Positions 9,096 through 17,743 are shown, counted from the stretch's first letter. The stretch is DNA of 64,000 bases from Maribacter flavus (GCF_008386635.1 NZ_VUOE01000001.1:868001-932000); one strand, 5' to 3'. Notes: generated by a model from the sequence alone, not told the origin. Program-made: numbers and translations.

Positions 9096-9125
9096 GCCAC
9101 ATGCCATACAAATTTGGTATGTGGC
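9096..9125 (+). terminator. hairpin in the ccoP-ccoG gap
   Basis: Seven-base arms GCCACAT (9096-9102) and ATGTGGC (9119-9125) can pair, with a shorter alternative pairing inside the loop. No T-run follows directly, so it is not a classical terminator. It may attenuate or protect the oxidase mRNA between ccoP and ccoG. Confidence 0.35.
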
Positions 9126-9210
9126 GGTTCAAAAAACCGATACCAAATAACCAAAAGCCAATAATGACAGCATTCCTATCCCTAGTAAAAGCAAGACAAA
9201 TTAAACCGTA

Positions 9211-10629
9211 ATGGCACAAGATCAAGAAAACTTTAGGGATTCCATTGGAACGATAAACGAAGAAGGGAAAAGAGCATGGGTTTTTCCAAAAAAACCCAGT
9301 GGCAAGTTCTACGAGTATCGGAAATATGTTAGTTATTTTCTGCTGGCTTTTTTGTTTGCCGCTCCTTTCATAAAAATAAATGGCAACCAGTTTTTAATGT
9401 TCAATGTATTGGAACGCCGTTTCAATATTTTTGGGTTTCCATTTTGGCCCCAGGATTTTCATTTGTTCGTCATTTCCATGATCATCGGTGTGATATTTGT
9501 CGCACTGTTTACGGTTGCTTTCGGACGTATTTTCTGCGGATGGATGTGCCCTCAGACCATTTTTATGGAAATGGTCTTCAGAAGGATCGAGTATTGGATC
9601 GATGGGGACCGTGGGGCCCAAATGAAATTGGACCGACAAGCATGGGATGCCGAAAAGATTAGGAAAAGGGTATTAAAGTGGTTCATCTTCTTTATCATTT
9701 CCTTTTTGATCGCCAATGTATTCCTGGCCTATCTCATCGGTAGCGACCGATTGATCAGGTATATTACGGACGGACCTTTTGAGCACTTAAGCACTATTGT
9801 CTCCTTACTGATTTTTACCGGGGTATTCTACTTTGTATTTGCTTGGTTCAGGGAGCAGGTCTGTATCATCGCATGCCCTTATGGTAGAATGCAAGGAGTC
9901 CTGTTGGACAATAAATCCATTGTCGTCGCCTACGACCACAAACGTGGCGAAGCGGAAAACGGCCGCAAAAAATGGCGTAAAAACGAGGATAGGGAAGCCC
10001 TTGGCTATGGGGATTGTATCGATTGTTTTCAATGCGTGAACGTTTGCCCAACGGGCATAGATATCAGAAACGGAACCCAACTGGAATGTGTCAACTGTAC
10101 CGCCTGTATCGATGAGTGCGATACCATTATGGAAAAGGTAAATCTCCCAAAGGGACTTATCAGGTATGCAAGCGAAGACGAAATTACCAAAAAGGAGAAA
10201 TTCAAATTCACACCACGCTTAAAAGGGTACTCCGCAGTATTGACCATTTTAATTGGTGTCTTGGTAGGGATGCTGTTTTTAAGGAACGACCTGGAAGCCA
10301 ATATCCTTCGGTTACCGGGGCAACTATATGAGCACAAGGAAGGGAACATCATTAGCAACGTCTACACCTATAAATTGGTGAACAAGACCACCAAACCTGT
10401 GGAGGACGTTAGCTTTAAGTTGATTTCCCACAAGGGAACCGTAAAACTGGTCCGTAACGAAAACTTTGAGGTTCCCGCACAGGATTTGGCCGAAGGAACG
10501 CTCTTTATAGAGATCAACAACGCCGCCGTAAAAAGCGATAAGGAAAAAGTGAAGGTTGGGGTATATAGTGGAGATGAGTTGGTAGAAACTACCCTTTGCT
10601 CCTTCATGGCTCCAAGGAGTTATAAATGA
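9211..10629 (+). CDS. ccoG: cbb3 oxidase accessory ferredoxin-like protein CcoG
   Basis: 472 residues. N-terminal membrane helices include an NapH/RdxA-like CGWMCPQ motif. Two 4Fe-4S clusters of the ferredoxin type follow (CIDCFQCVNVCP and CVNCTACIDEC, about residues 270-310). Another TM helix and a C-terminal Ig-like FixG domain complete it. Family knowledge: CcoG/FixG/RdxA reduces Cu(II) to Cu(I) for oxidase assembly. It begins a second accessory run (ccoG, ccoH, SafE-like) just after the structural genes. Confidence 0.95.
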   Translation: MAQDQENFRDSIGTINEEGKRAWVFPKKPSGKFYEYRKYVSYFLLAFLFAAPFIKINGNQFLMFNVLERRFNIFGFPFWPQDFHLFVISMIIGVIFVALFTVAFGRIFCGWMCPQTIFMEMVFRRIEYWIDGDRGAQMKLDRQAWDAEKIRKRVLKWFIFFIISFLIANVFLAYLIGSDRLIRYITDGPFEHLSTIVSLLIFTGVFYFVFAWFREQVCIIACPYGRMQGVLLDNKSIVVAYDHKRGEAENGRKKWRKNEDREALGYGDCIDCFQCVNVCPTGIDIRNGTQLECVNCTACIDECDTIMEKVNLPKGLIRYASEDEITKKEKFKFTPRLKGYSAVLTILIGVLVGMLFLRNDLEANILRLPGQLYEHKEGNIISNVYTYKLVNKTTKPVEDVSFKLISHKGTVKLVRNENFEVPAQDLAEGTLFIEINNAAVKSDKEKVKVGVYSGDELVETTLCSFMAPRSYK

Positions 10630-10643
10630 TAAAAAAATAAAAG

Positions 10644-11090
10644 ATGAAAATTAATTGGGGAACCGGAATTGTACTGGCATTTATAGGTTTTATTGGCTTT
10701 ATCCTCTTCTTTGTGGTACGGATGAGTACGGACAAACGTGCCAACCATGACCTTGTAACAGAGGATTACTACAGGCAGGAATTGGCCTATCAAAAGGAAA
10801 TCGATGCCCAAAATAATGCCACTAAGGACATCAATAAATTACAGGTGAGAAAAAGTCCGGACGGACTTGAAATTCGTTTCCCCGAAAAGGTGAACCCCAA
10901 AGAAATTAAAGGCACAGTGTCCCTATACAGACCATCTAATAAGCAATTGGATTTTGACTTACCCATAAGTTTGTCCAATAACCATTTGCTCATACCTGAC
11001 AACCGCTTGTTGGATGGTCGCTGGGACATTAAAGTCAGTTGGAACTACAATGGCACGGATTACTTGCATAAGGAAAATATAATCTATTAG
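10644..11090 (+). CDS. ccoH: cbb3 assembly protein CcoH (FixH)
   Basis: 148 residues with one N-terminal TM helix (about 6-27, GTGIVLAFIGFIGFILFFVV) and an extracytoplasmic beta-rich FixH domain ending in the typical WDIKVSWNYNG region. It follows ccoG after 14 bases and precedes the SafE-like gene by five bases. CcoH is an inner-membrane assembly factor that contacts the oxidase subunits. Confidence 0.9.
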   Translation: MKINWGTGIVLAFIGFIGFILFFVVRMSTDKRANHDLVTEDYYRQELAYQKEIDAQNNATKDINKLQVRKSPDGLEIRFPEKVNPKEIKGTVSLYRPSNKQLDFDLPISLSNNHLLIPDNRLLDGRWDIKVSWNYNGTDYLHKENIIY

Positions 11091-11095
11091 AAATC

Positions 11096-11800
11096 ATGCT
11101 ACTTTCTGCCCTCATATTAGGTCTTATGGGAAGTCTTCACTGTGTAGGCATGTGCGGACCCATAGCCTTTATGTTGCCGGTGGACCATAAAAACAATCTT
11201 AAAAAGTTTGGACAGATCAGCCTATATCACATAGGTAGGCTATTGGCCTATGGCATCATCGGGTTGGTTTTTGGACTATTGGGGAAAGGACTGTATGTCT
11301 TTGGAATGCAGCAAAGACTATCGATTGCCGTTGGTATTGTAATGATCTTATTGGTGCTGATTCCTGCCAAAACCTTAAACAGATATCAATTGGGACGCCC
11401 GGTATACAGGGCCGTATCAAAAATAAAAAGCAGATTGGGCCAAGAGTTCAAAAAGAAGTCGGCCGACACCTTTTTGACCATAGGATTCCTAAATGGTTTC
11501 CTCCCCTGTGGTTTGGTCTACATGGCGCTGTTCGGGGCCATCGCCATGGGCGAGGTCGCTCAGGGCAGCCTTTACATGGTGCTTTTTGGACTGGGTACCG
11601 TTCCCCTGATGACCACGGCCGTTTATTTTAGTGCATTTTTGAAAGGAAACGCAAAGAAACGCATCCAGAAACTAATTCCCGTTTTTGTGGTCCTTATGGG
11701 AACACTTTTCATTCTTCGCGGACTTGGATTGGGAATCCCCTACGTATCTCCAAAACCGATTACCCAATTGGTATCGGCAGAAATGGAATGTCATCCATGA
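11096..11800 (+). CDS. SafE/UreH-like membrane protein of the cbb3 cluster
   Basis: 234 residues, six predicted transmembrane helices, with paired motifs SLHCVGMCGP (about 13-22) and NGFLPCGLVY (about 133-142). These are typical of the sulfite exporter TauE/SafE-like proteins that sit at the end of cco clusters. The conserved Cys and His residues suggest metal, probably copper, handling, but transport has not been shown for most members. It is co-directional and nearly contiguous with ccoH. Confidence 0.88.
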   Translation: MLLSALILGLMGSLHCVGMCGPIAFMLPVDHKNNLKKFGQISLYHIGRLLAYGIIGLVFGLLGKGLYVFGMQQRLSIAVGIVMILLVLIPAKTLNRYQLGRPVYRAVSKIKSRLGQEFKKKSADTFLTIGFLNGFLPCGLVYMALFGAIAMGEVAQGSLYMVLFGLGTVPLMTTAVYFSAFLKGNAKKRIQKLIPVFVVLMGTLFILRGLGLGIPYVSPKPITQLVSAEMECHP

Positions 11801-11810
11801 TATAATACTG

Positions 11811-12299
11811 ATGAAGAAACTATCCAACGATATTGTCCTTAGGCCACGGTTTCAGCTCGAAATTTTGGGAAACAGGGAGCAATTGTTGCGAAAGTTCATC
11901 GATTCAAAAAAAGCCCCCTTTCTGGTCAATTGTCTGGACAACCATATCTTCATAAAATACAACAAGGAGACCACCCATTTTGGCTCTCCCCAATTACACT
12001 TGGAAATAGATGCTTTGGACGATAGAACATCCAAAATCTATGGTTTTTTTGGTCCAAACCCAACGCTATGGACCTTTTTCATGTTTCTGCATTTTGTGGT
12101 AGCCACCCTGTTCATTATTGTGGGTATTTGGGCCTATGTGAGTGCATCGCTCAACAAACCCTACGGACTTCAAGTTGGGTTTATGGTCTTATTGGTGGTC
12201 GTTTGGTTCGCACTCTATACCTTTGGACAAATGGGCAAAAGAAAAGGCAAGCCTCAAATACAGGAACTTTACGCCTTTATGATGGAAACTTTGGGGTAG
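11811..12299 (+). CDS. two-TM hypothetical protein after the cbb3 cluster
   Basis: 163 residues from the ATG at 11811, ten bases after the previous stop. The open frame extends further upstream, but that extension overlaps the SafE-like gene and has no typical features. A polar N-terminal half (1-80) is followed by two TM helices (about 84-108 and 118-138) and a charged end. No family recognised. Its placement suggests co-expression with the oxidase accessory genes. Confidence 0.7.
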   Translation: MKKLSNDIVLRPRFQLEILGNREQLLRKFIDSKKAPFLVNCLDNHIFIKYNKETTHFGSPQLHLEIDALDDRTSKIYGFFGPNPTLWTFFMFLHFVVATLFIIVGIWAYVSASLNKPYGLQVGFMVLLVVVWFALYTFGQMGKRKGKPQIQELYAFMMETLG

Positions 12300-12337
12300 T
12301 TGCAACCCTTTTCCATTGAAATGTGTATTTTACTAGT

Positions 12338-12733
12338 ATGAGCGATAAGCCGGAAATCAAGACCCGAAAAGATATAGCACTCCTTGTAAACACTTTTTAT
12401 GAAAAAGTGCGGAAGGAGGATACCCTAGGGCCTATTTTCAACGGAATAATCTCCGATTGGGAGGCTCATTTGCAAATCTTGACCGATTTTTGGGAATCCC
12501 AACTGTTCCTTAAAAGAAAGTATACCGGCGACCCGATTAAGGCCCACATTAAGACCGATGATTACATGGGGAACACCATGACCATGGAACACTTTGGTAT
12601 TTGGCTCAATCTATGGTTCGCTACTATAGACGAGCTATTTTCTGGGGAAACGGCCTGGATCGCAAAAAATAGGGCCCGCAAAATGAATACGATGCTTTTC
12701 CTGAAGATATTCGAACATCGGGCGGCCAAATAA
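12338..12733 (+). CDS. group III truncated haemoglobin
   Basis: 131 residues from the ATG at 12338 (a GTG five codons upstream is possible). It has the compact globin pattern of group III truncated haemoglobins: an early Tyr/Phe-containing B helix (VNTFYEKV), a Trp-Glu E-helix region (LTDFWESQLF) and the probable proximal His in MEHFGIWLNLWF. Such proteins bind O2 or NO in the cytoplasm. It closes the cbb3 block and fits a role under low oxygen or nitrosative stress, although I see no Fnr-type dyad directly upstream. Confidence 0.85.
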   Translation: MSDKPEIKTRKDIALLVNTFYEKVRKEDTLGPIFNGIISDWEAHLQILTDFWESQLFLKRKYTGDPIKAHIKTDDYMGNTMTMEHFGIWLNLWFATIDELFSGETAWIAKNRARKMNTMLFLKIFEHRAAK

Positions 12734-12825
12734 CCGTTCCTGAGGTTTTCACTTCGGATTTATCGTTTAAAAATTCCTATTTTTAAAACCGACGAACTCA
12801 AATTGTAACCAAGCCCTTTTCGATT

Positions 12826-14217
12826 ATGAGCAAGAAAAACACCCGAAGGTCCTTTCTTAAAAAGGCTACCTTGACCTCAGCCGCCGTAACAACAAGTCCA
12901 TTTCTATGGGCCTCAGGATTTGAGGAAAAATTGATGTTGAGCAGAAATTACACACCCAAATCCTTTTCGGCCAATGACCGCATCAACCTGGCGCTTTTCG
13001 GCACGGGAATCCAAGGCATTTATGATACCCAGACCGCTTTGCAGGTCGATGGCGTGCAATTAGTCGCTGCGTGCGATCTGTATACAGGCCGATTGGAAAG
13101 GGCCAAGGAACTTTGGGGGACATCTATTTTCACGACTCGGGATTATCGGGATATATTGAATAGAAAGGATATCGATGCCGTCATTGTTGCTACACCGGAC
13201 CATTGGCATCAAAAAATCACGATCGATGCTCTGAAAGCCGGTAAGCATGTGTACTGTGAGAAACCCATGGTCCAGAAACCGGAGGAAGGAGAGGCCATCA
13301 TCAAGGCACAAAAAGAAAGCGGAAAGATTTGTCAGATCGGGAGCCAAGGCATGTCCTCCCTTGGGAACGAAAAGGCAAAACAATTATATGAAGAAGGTGC
13401 CATTGGCGATTTGGTGATGTTGGACATGTACAACGACCGATATTCCGCCGAAGGCGCATGGCAATATCCCATCCCTCCGGATGCCGATACAAAAACCGTT
13501 GATTTCGATACCTTTCTGGGAAAAGCGCCCAAAGTTCCTTTTGAGCCCAAACGCTTTTTCAGGTGGCGAAACTATAGGGACTACGGAACAGGAGTTGCGG
13601 GCGATTTGTTCGTACATGCTTTCTCCACTTTAAACCACGTAATTAGTTCCATGGGTCCCAACCGAGCGCTGGCAACCGGCGGACTCCGCTACTGGAAAGA
13701 TGGCCGGGATGTGCCCGATGTTTCCATTACCTTATACGATTATCCTCAAACCGATACGCATGCGGCGTTTAATGCGGCCTTCAGGATCAATTTCATTGCC
13801 GGTAGTGGCGGTGGTGGGGGCTTTAAGCTAATCGGTACCGAAGGGGAAATGGAAGTCGGACAAAATTCGGTCACCGTAAGACGTTCCAAACTGAGTATGG
13901 TACCCCATGGATACTCCCTGGTTTCATTTACCGAGGAAATGCAGGAAAAGATAAGGGCAGGTTATGATTTGGAAACCTTGGAACCAAGATCGTCTTCCTT
14001 AAGTACAGGCACTACCACTTGGGAGGCGGAACGGGATTATAAAGGAGGCCACTATGATCATTTCAACAATTTCTTTACTGCCATTAGGAACAAGGGTTCC
14101 GTAATCCAAGATCCAACCTTTGGATTAAGGGCCGCTGGTGCCGCGCTCTTGGCGAATGACAGTTATTATAAACAGCAACCCGTGAACTGGGATCCCGTAA
14201 AAATGAAGCTCATATAA
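12826..14217 (+). CDS. Tat-exported Gfo/Idh/MocA family oxidoreductase
   Basis: 463 residues. A twin-arginine signal (R7-R8-SFLKK followed by an Ala/Thr/Ser-rich stretch) marks export in folded form. The Rossmann domain begins around residue 50 with LFGTGIQGI, followed by the ATPDHWH and GKHVYCEKPM motifs typical of NAD(P)-dependent sugar oxidoreductases, then the C-terminal alpha/beta domain. The family oxidises or rearranges sugars. Bacteroidota Tat-exported members include glycosidases acting by a redox mechanism, so the substrate is open. It stands alone and ends in a strong hairpin terminator. Confidence 0.92.
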   Translation: MSKKNTRRSFLKKATLTSAAVTTSPFLWASGFEEKLMLSRNYTPKSFSANDRINLALFGTGIQGIYDTQTALQVDGVQLVAACDLYTGRLERAKELWGTSIFTTRDYRDILNRKDIDAVIVATPDHWHQKITIDALKAGKHVYCEKPMVQKPEEGEAIIKAQKESGKICQIGSQGMSSLGNEKAKQLYEEGAIGDLVMLDMYNDRYSAEGAWQYPIPPDADTKTVDFDTFLGKAPKVPFEPKRFFRWRNYRDYGTGVAGDLFVHAFSTLNHVISSMGPNRALATGGLRYWKDGRDVPDVSITLYDYPQTDTHAAFNAAFRINFIAGSGGGGGFKLIGTEGEMEVGQNSVTVRRSKLSMVPHGYSLVSFTEEMQEKIRAGYDLETLEPRSSSLSTGTTTWEAERDYKGGHYDHFNNFFTAIRNKGSVIQDPTFGLRAAGAALLANDSYYKQQPVNWDPVKMKLI

Positions 14218-14218
14218 A

Positions 14219-14242
14219 AAAAGGGTGCCTACGCACCCTTTT
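14219..14242 (+). terminator. intrinsic terminator after Gfo/Idh/MocA gene
   Basis: Ten-base arms AAAAGGGTGC (14219-14228) and GCACCCTTTT (14233-14242) around a CTAC loop, two bases after the stop codon. Confidence 0.85.
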
Positions 14243-14276
14243 CAACCAACTAAAAACTGTGATTCCTTGCTTCTAA

Positions 14277-15098
14277 CTAAATCTTAAAGGTGACCACAGG
14301 TAGCGTTGCATGGTTAGCAATGTCCTCCCCTATGCTGCCCATAAAGAAATGGGAAAGTCCCTTTCTACCATGGGTGGGAACCCCGATCATATCGGCATTG
14401 CTCTCCATTCCAAAATTCAGTACGCCCCGTTCCACGTTATAATCGTTGTAGATGGCGATCAATAGTTCAAACCCGACCAGCTCGCAAAAGGATTTTATCC
14501 TCTTTTGTATTTCGGCGGTGCTTAAAAAATCGTCACCTGGGGTGTTGATATAGACCAATTTTAGTTCCGCCGAAAAGCTGTCAGCGATGTACTTGGCCCG
14601 TTGTAGGGCATGGATATTTTCATTTTTGAGATCACAGGCAAATAGAATCTGCTTCGGATTAAAATCGGATATTTTGGATTTGATGACCAAAACGGGGATA
14701 TCAGAATTTCTAACCACTTTTTCTGTATTGGAACCTACGAACATTTCCTTGAGTCCGTCCGCACCCTGGCTGCCCATCACAATCAAATCCACATCGTTCT
14801 CCTCGGCAACTTCGCTGATCTCACCAAAGACCTTGTAGTGCTTTATAATCGGCTCAACCTTTACACCTTTCAAATACGGTTTGTCCAAGAATTCATTCAA
14901 TCGCTTTTCGGCCAATTTTATCAAAAAGACCGTCTGTTCCGGGTGGAAACCTTCGGTGGAGGTAAGCATTGCCTGATTCAATTCCAGCATGTGCAGCACG
15001 TACAGCGTGGCATCGTGTTTTTTGGCTATGGAAGCCGCTACCTCAAAGGCATACTCGGATATTTCCGAAAAATCTATGGGAACTATGATACTTTTCAT
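14277..15098 (-). CDS. universal stress protein, two Usp domains
   Basis: 273 residues from the ATG at 15098 (KSIIVPIDFSE follows directly, the canonical Usp start). The longer frame begins with TTG right at the hemN stop and is less likely. Both halves keep ATP-binding signatures: GSQGADGLKEMFVGSN and THGRKGLSHFFMGS. It lies 24 bases after hemN in the same direction, so the two probably share the Fnr-type promoter upstream of hemN. This pairing links the stress protein to low-oxygen growth, as for the usp at 1200-2105. Confidence 0.93.
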   Translation of the reverse strand: MKSIIVPIDFSEISEYAFEVAASIAKKHDATLYVLHMLELNQAMLTSTEGFHPEQTVFLIKLAEKRLNEFLDKPYLKGVKVEPIIKHYKVFGEISEVAEENDVDLIVMGSQGADGLKEMFVGSNTEKVVRNSDIPVLVIKSKISDFNPKQILFACDLKNENIHALQRAKYIADSFSAELKLVYINTPGDDFLSTAEIQKRIKSFCELVGFELLIAIYNDYNVERGVLNFGMESNADMIGVPTHGRKGLSHFFMGSIGEDIANHATLPVVTFKI

Positions 15099-15122
15099 TT
15101 TTACAAGATTTAGGTTAAACAA

Positions 15123-16484
15123 TCAAATGGTCATGGAGAACAATCGGGTCTCCGGTGTTTTTTCGTGCAATTTCAAATCGAACGCCATACATATATTACG
15201 AACAAATGGACGCCCCTTTTCAGTGACCCGCAGTTGATATTGGGTCATTTCCAGAAGTCCGTCGTCCTGCATCTCCTTCAACCTGTCCATCACCACAGGT
15301 AATTCCTTGAACTGCATGGACTCCTGGAACCAAATAGTTTCAAGTTGACACATTAAGTTAAGGATATGTTTTCTGATGATCCTATCCTCATCGGTTAAAA
15401 TGTGGCCTCTGAAAATGGGTATGATGTTATTCTCCACCAAGTGCTGATATTCTTCCAGGCTTTTGACATTTTGGGCAAAACCGTACCAACTATCGCTAAT
15501 ACTGGAGGCTCCCAGACCTACCATCAATTGGGTCTTGGAAGCGGTGTAACCCATAAAGTTCCGGTGCAGTTTGCCATTTTGCATGGATCGATACAGACTG
15601 TCCGTATCCAAGGCGAAATGATCCATCCCTATTTCCGTATACCCGGCCTTAGCCAGTTCCAGTTTCCCTGCTTCATACTGTGTACGCTTTTCCTCGGCGG
15701 ACGGCAGATCGGTATCCTTATAACCACGCTGACCGTTTCCCTTGAGCCATGGTACATGGGCATAGCTATAAAAGGCCAATCTATCCGGCTTTAGGGTTTT
15801 CGTTTTTTCTATGGTTTCGAGTACATGTTCCAAGGTTTGGTGGGGTAACCCAAAAATGATATCGTGACCGATGGAGGTATACCCAATTTCCCTGGCCCAT
15901 TCCGTAACGTTCTTAACGTTCTCAAAAGATTGCACCCGGTGGATGGCCTTTTGCACGGTCTCGTTGTAATCTTGTACACCATAACTCACACGTCTAAACC
16001 CAACATCGTACAGCGCCTGAAGGTGCTCCTTGGTCGTATTGTTGGGATGGCCCTCAAAACTAAATTCGTAATCCGCTGCCCTATCGGCCCTCCTGAAGAG
16101 TCCGTTGATAAGCATTTGAAGGTTCTCCGGACTAAAAAATGTAGGGGTACCGCCTCCCAAATGGAGTTCCTTGATAATCGGCCTTTCATCGAACAACTCC
16201 AAATAAAGGGACCATTCCTTCAACAAGGTGCGTATGTAAGGGACCTCAACATCATGCCTTTTGGTGATGCGCTTATGGCACCCGCAAAACGTACACATAC
16301 TCTCACAAAAGGGAAGATGGATGTATAGACTGATGCCTTCTTTGGAATTCGATTCGGAAAAACTTTGTTTGACGGTCGCTTCCCATTTTTTGCCGGAAAA
16401 CGAATGAATATCCCAAAATGGGACCGTTGGATAACTGGTATACCTGGGACCCGGAATATTATATTTTTGAATAAGATTGCACAT
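15123..16484 (-). CDS. hemN: oxygen-independent coproporphyrinogen III oxidase
   Basis: 453 residues, the full length of HemN. The radical-SAM motif is C60-x3-C64-x2-C67 followed by C69, the same arrangement as in E. coli HemN. The N-terminal PGPRYTSYPT stretch, GGGTPTF, and the GFRRVSYGVQD region are all present. It decarboxylates coproporphyrinogen III to protoporphyrinogen IX without oxygen, so it supplies haem for the cbb3 oxidase under microaerobic or anaerobic conditions. An Fnr-type dyad lies 50 bases upstream. Confidence 0.95.
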   Translation of the reverse strand: MCNLIQKYNIPGPRYTSYPTVPFWDIHSFSGKKWEATVKQSFSESNSKEGISLYIHLPFCESMCTFCGCHKRITKRHDVEVPYIRTLLKEWSLYLELFDERPIIKELHLGGGTPTFFSPENLQMLINGLFRRADRAADYEFSFEGHPNNTTKEHLQALYDVGFRRVSYGVQDYNETVQKAIHRVQSFENVKNVTEWAREIGYTSIGHDIIFGLPHQTLEHVLETIEKTKTLKPDRLAFYSYAHVPWLKGNGQRGYKDTDLPSAEEKRTQYEAGKLELAKAGYTEIGMDHFALDTDSLYRSMQNGKLHRNFMGYTASKTQLMVGLGASSISDSWYGFAQNVKSLEEYQHLVENNIIPIFRGHILTDEDRIIRKHILNLMCQLETIWFQESMQFKELPVVMDRLKEMQDDGLLEMTQYQLRVTEKGRPFVRNICMAFDLKLHEKTPETRLFSMTI

Positions 16485-16503
16485 AGTTGGTTTGAATATG
16501 GCA

Positions 16504-16511
16504 CAAAGCTA
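16504..16511 (-). promoter_or_regulatory. -7 promoter element of hemN-usp
   Basis: Read on the minus strand this is TAGCTTTG, a full match to TAnnTTTG. Its centre is 33 bp from the Fnr-type dyad centre at 16540.5. Confidence 0.65.
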
Positions 16512-16534
16512 CTCCGTGCGCCTCCCAAAAAATA

Positions 16535-16546
16535 TGATAATTGTCA
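16535..16546 (-). promoter_or_regulatory. Fnr-type operator upstream of hemN
   Basis: TGATAATTGTCA, a TGAT-N4-GTCA dyad differing by one base from the perfect palindrome at 2161-2172. It has the same 33-bp relation to the -7 element as at the cco and usp promoters. On the opposite side, towards the nucleotidyltransferase, no -7-like element sits at this distance. Confidence 0.72.
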
Positions 16547-16684
16547 GTTTGGAATACCCATCTTGGCCAATAAGCATACTTTGGAATAAAAAAGTAACTT
16601 CATGGGGAATCCTCAACTGTTTGGCCGATTCTTCCCCGCTATTTTCATCACAATCCGTACTTTTGGACTTTAAAATTTAAAATC

Positions 16685-17560
16685 ATGACATTACTTTTAA
16701 TGGCCGCAGGAAGCGGAAGTAGATATGGAAAACTGAAACAGTTCGATGATTTGGGCCCCAAAGGGGAATTCCTCATGGAGTTTGCCATCTACGATGCACT
16801 ACAGAACGATTTTGAACAGATCGTGGTCATCACCAAAAAGGAAAATGTGTCCTTTTTGGAGGAATATTTAAGTGAAAGATTGCCAAAAAACATTAAAATA
16901 AATGTACTGGCCCAGGAATTGACGGATCTGCCCGATGGTGTAGATTACAAAGGTGACCGTCAAAAACCTTGGGGAACCGCACACGCGGTATGGACGGCCA
17001 GAAATGTCATTGACGGACCTTTTGTGGTCTTGAATGCGGACGATTATTACGGACAGGCCGTTTATAAAAAGGCTGCCGACTTTATAAAATCCAATAATGA
17101 GGCATACGCCCTTCTGGGCTACACCCTAAAGGATACCCTATCCGAACACGGTTCCGTGTCCCGAGGTGTTTGTAAGGTTGAAGGAGATAACTTGGTTTCC
17201 GTAAACGAACGGTTAAAATTGGTTCAAAAAGGCGACAAAATCGTTGATGAGGACACCGGTCTGGAATTTACGGGCGATGAACAGGCCAGTATGAACTTTT
17301 GGGTTTGCAGGCCTTCCATTTTTGAAAAGATAGATGCCGAGTTGAAGGTATTCCTACAGGACGAGAACAAAATCGCATCCAGCGAGCTGTATCTGCCCTT
17401 CATGATCCAAGAGATGCTGCAAGCTAATGAAGCCGAGGTGAAATGTATCCCCTCCGGCGCGGAATGGTTTGGGGTAACCTATGCCAGCGATCGTGAAAAG
17501 GCCGTGGAAAACCTACAGGCCAAGACCAATGAGGGACTTTACAAGACACCTTTGTGGTAG
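16685..17560 (+). CDS. nucleotidyltransferase (NTP-transferase fold)
   Basis: 291 residues. The N-terminal nucleotide-binding loop LLMAAGSGSRYGKLKQ and the metal-binding region LNADDYYGQ (near residues 117-125) identify a sugar-nucleotide pyrophosphorylase-like enzyme. The trans-activating Lys of the loop context is present (K18-LKQ). Related enzymes transfer a nucleotide to a sugar-1-phosphate or another phosphorylated substrate; the specific substrate is not readable. It is a single gene with its own terminator. Confidence 0.85.
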   Translation: MTLLLMAAGSGSRYGKLKQFDDLGPKGEFLMEFAIYDALQNDFEQIVVITKKENVSFLEEYLSERLPKNIKINVLAQELTDLPDGVDYKGDRQKPWGTAHAVWTARNVIDGPFVVLNADDYYGQAVYKKAADFIKSNNEAYALLGYTLKDTLSEHGSVSRGVCKVEGDNLVSVNERLKLVQKGDKIVDEDTGLEFTGDEQASMNFWVCRPSIFEKIDAELKVFLQDENKIASSELYLPFMIQEMLQANEAEVKCIPSGAEWFGVTYASDREKAVENLQAKTNEGLYKTPLW

Positions 17561-17577
17561 AAAACTCTTAAAAAATT

Positions 17578-17612
17578 AAAAAGGCCGGTAGTTGTTGCTA
17601 CCGGCCTTTTTT
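17578..17612 (+). terminator. intrinsic terminator after nucleotidyltransferase
   Basis: Arms AAAGGCCGGTAG (ending 17591) and CTACCGGCCTTT (from 17598) with a six-base loop and a T-run to 17612. Confidence 0.88.
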
Positions 17613-17667
17613 GTGTTTTAACCCAAATTATGCTTTAGGACTTCGTCATGAGGGTTCAAAATACAAT

Positions 17668-17743
17668 AAACACACGTGTTTTCTTAAATTTAGCATAGCA
17701 TCGCTATGGTTAAATTAAAAAACAGCTTAAACAGGGTGTGTTT
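17668..17743. repeat. 76-base composite inverted repeat
   Basis: Three nested pairings fold on one axis: AAACACAC (17668-17675) with GTGTGTTT (17736-17743), TGTTTT (17677-17682) with AAAACA (17719-17724), and AATTTA-g-CATAGC (17687-17699) with GCTATG-gt-TAAATT (17703-17716) around an ATC loop. This is far longer than the terminators of the window and has no T-run. It resembles a small non-autonomous element or structured RNA; identity unknown. Confidence 0.5.

Noticed and set aside
9031-9225. 64-residue minus-strand frame over the ccoP-ccoG gap
   Set aside because: It covers the hairpin region and overlaps the real ccoP and ccoG ends; composition does not look like a protein and it has no conserved features.
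11685-11810. Longer N-terminus of the two-TM protein overlapping the SafE-like gene
   Set aside because: The extension is an out-of-frame reading of the SafE-like coding region. The ATG at 11811, ten bases after the stop, is the better start.
12323-12337. GTG start five codons upstream for the truncated haemoglobin
   Set aside because: Possible, but the ATG at 12338 gives the usual family start and length.
15099-15122. TTG start for the second Usp at the hemN stop
   Set aside because: The canonical Usp start (Met-Lys-x-Ile-Ile-Val-Pro) begins at the internal ATG 15098.
16565-16580. A -7 element for the nucleotidyltransferase at 33 bp from the hemN dyad
   Set aside because: No TAnnTTTG-like sequence is found at that distance on the plus side, so the dyad is assigned to hemN only.
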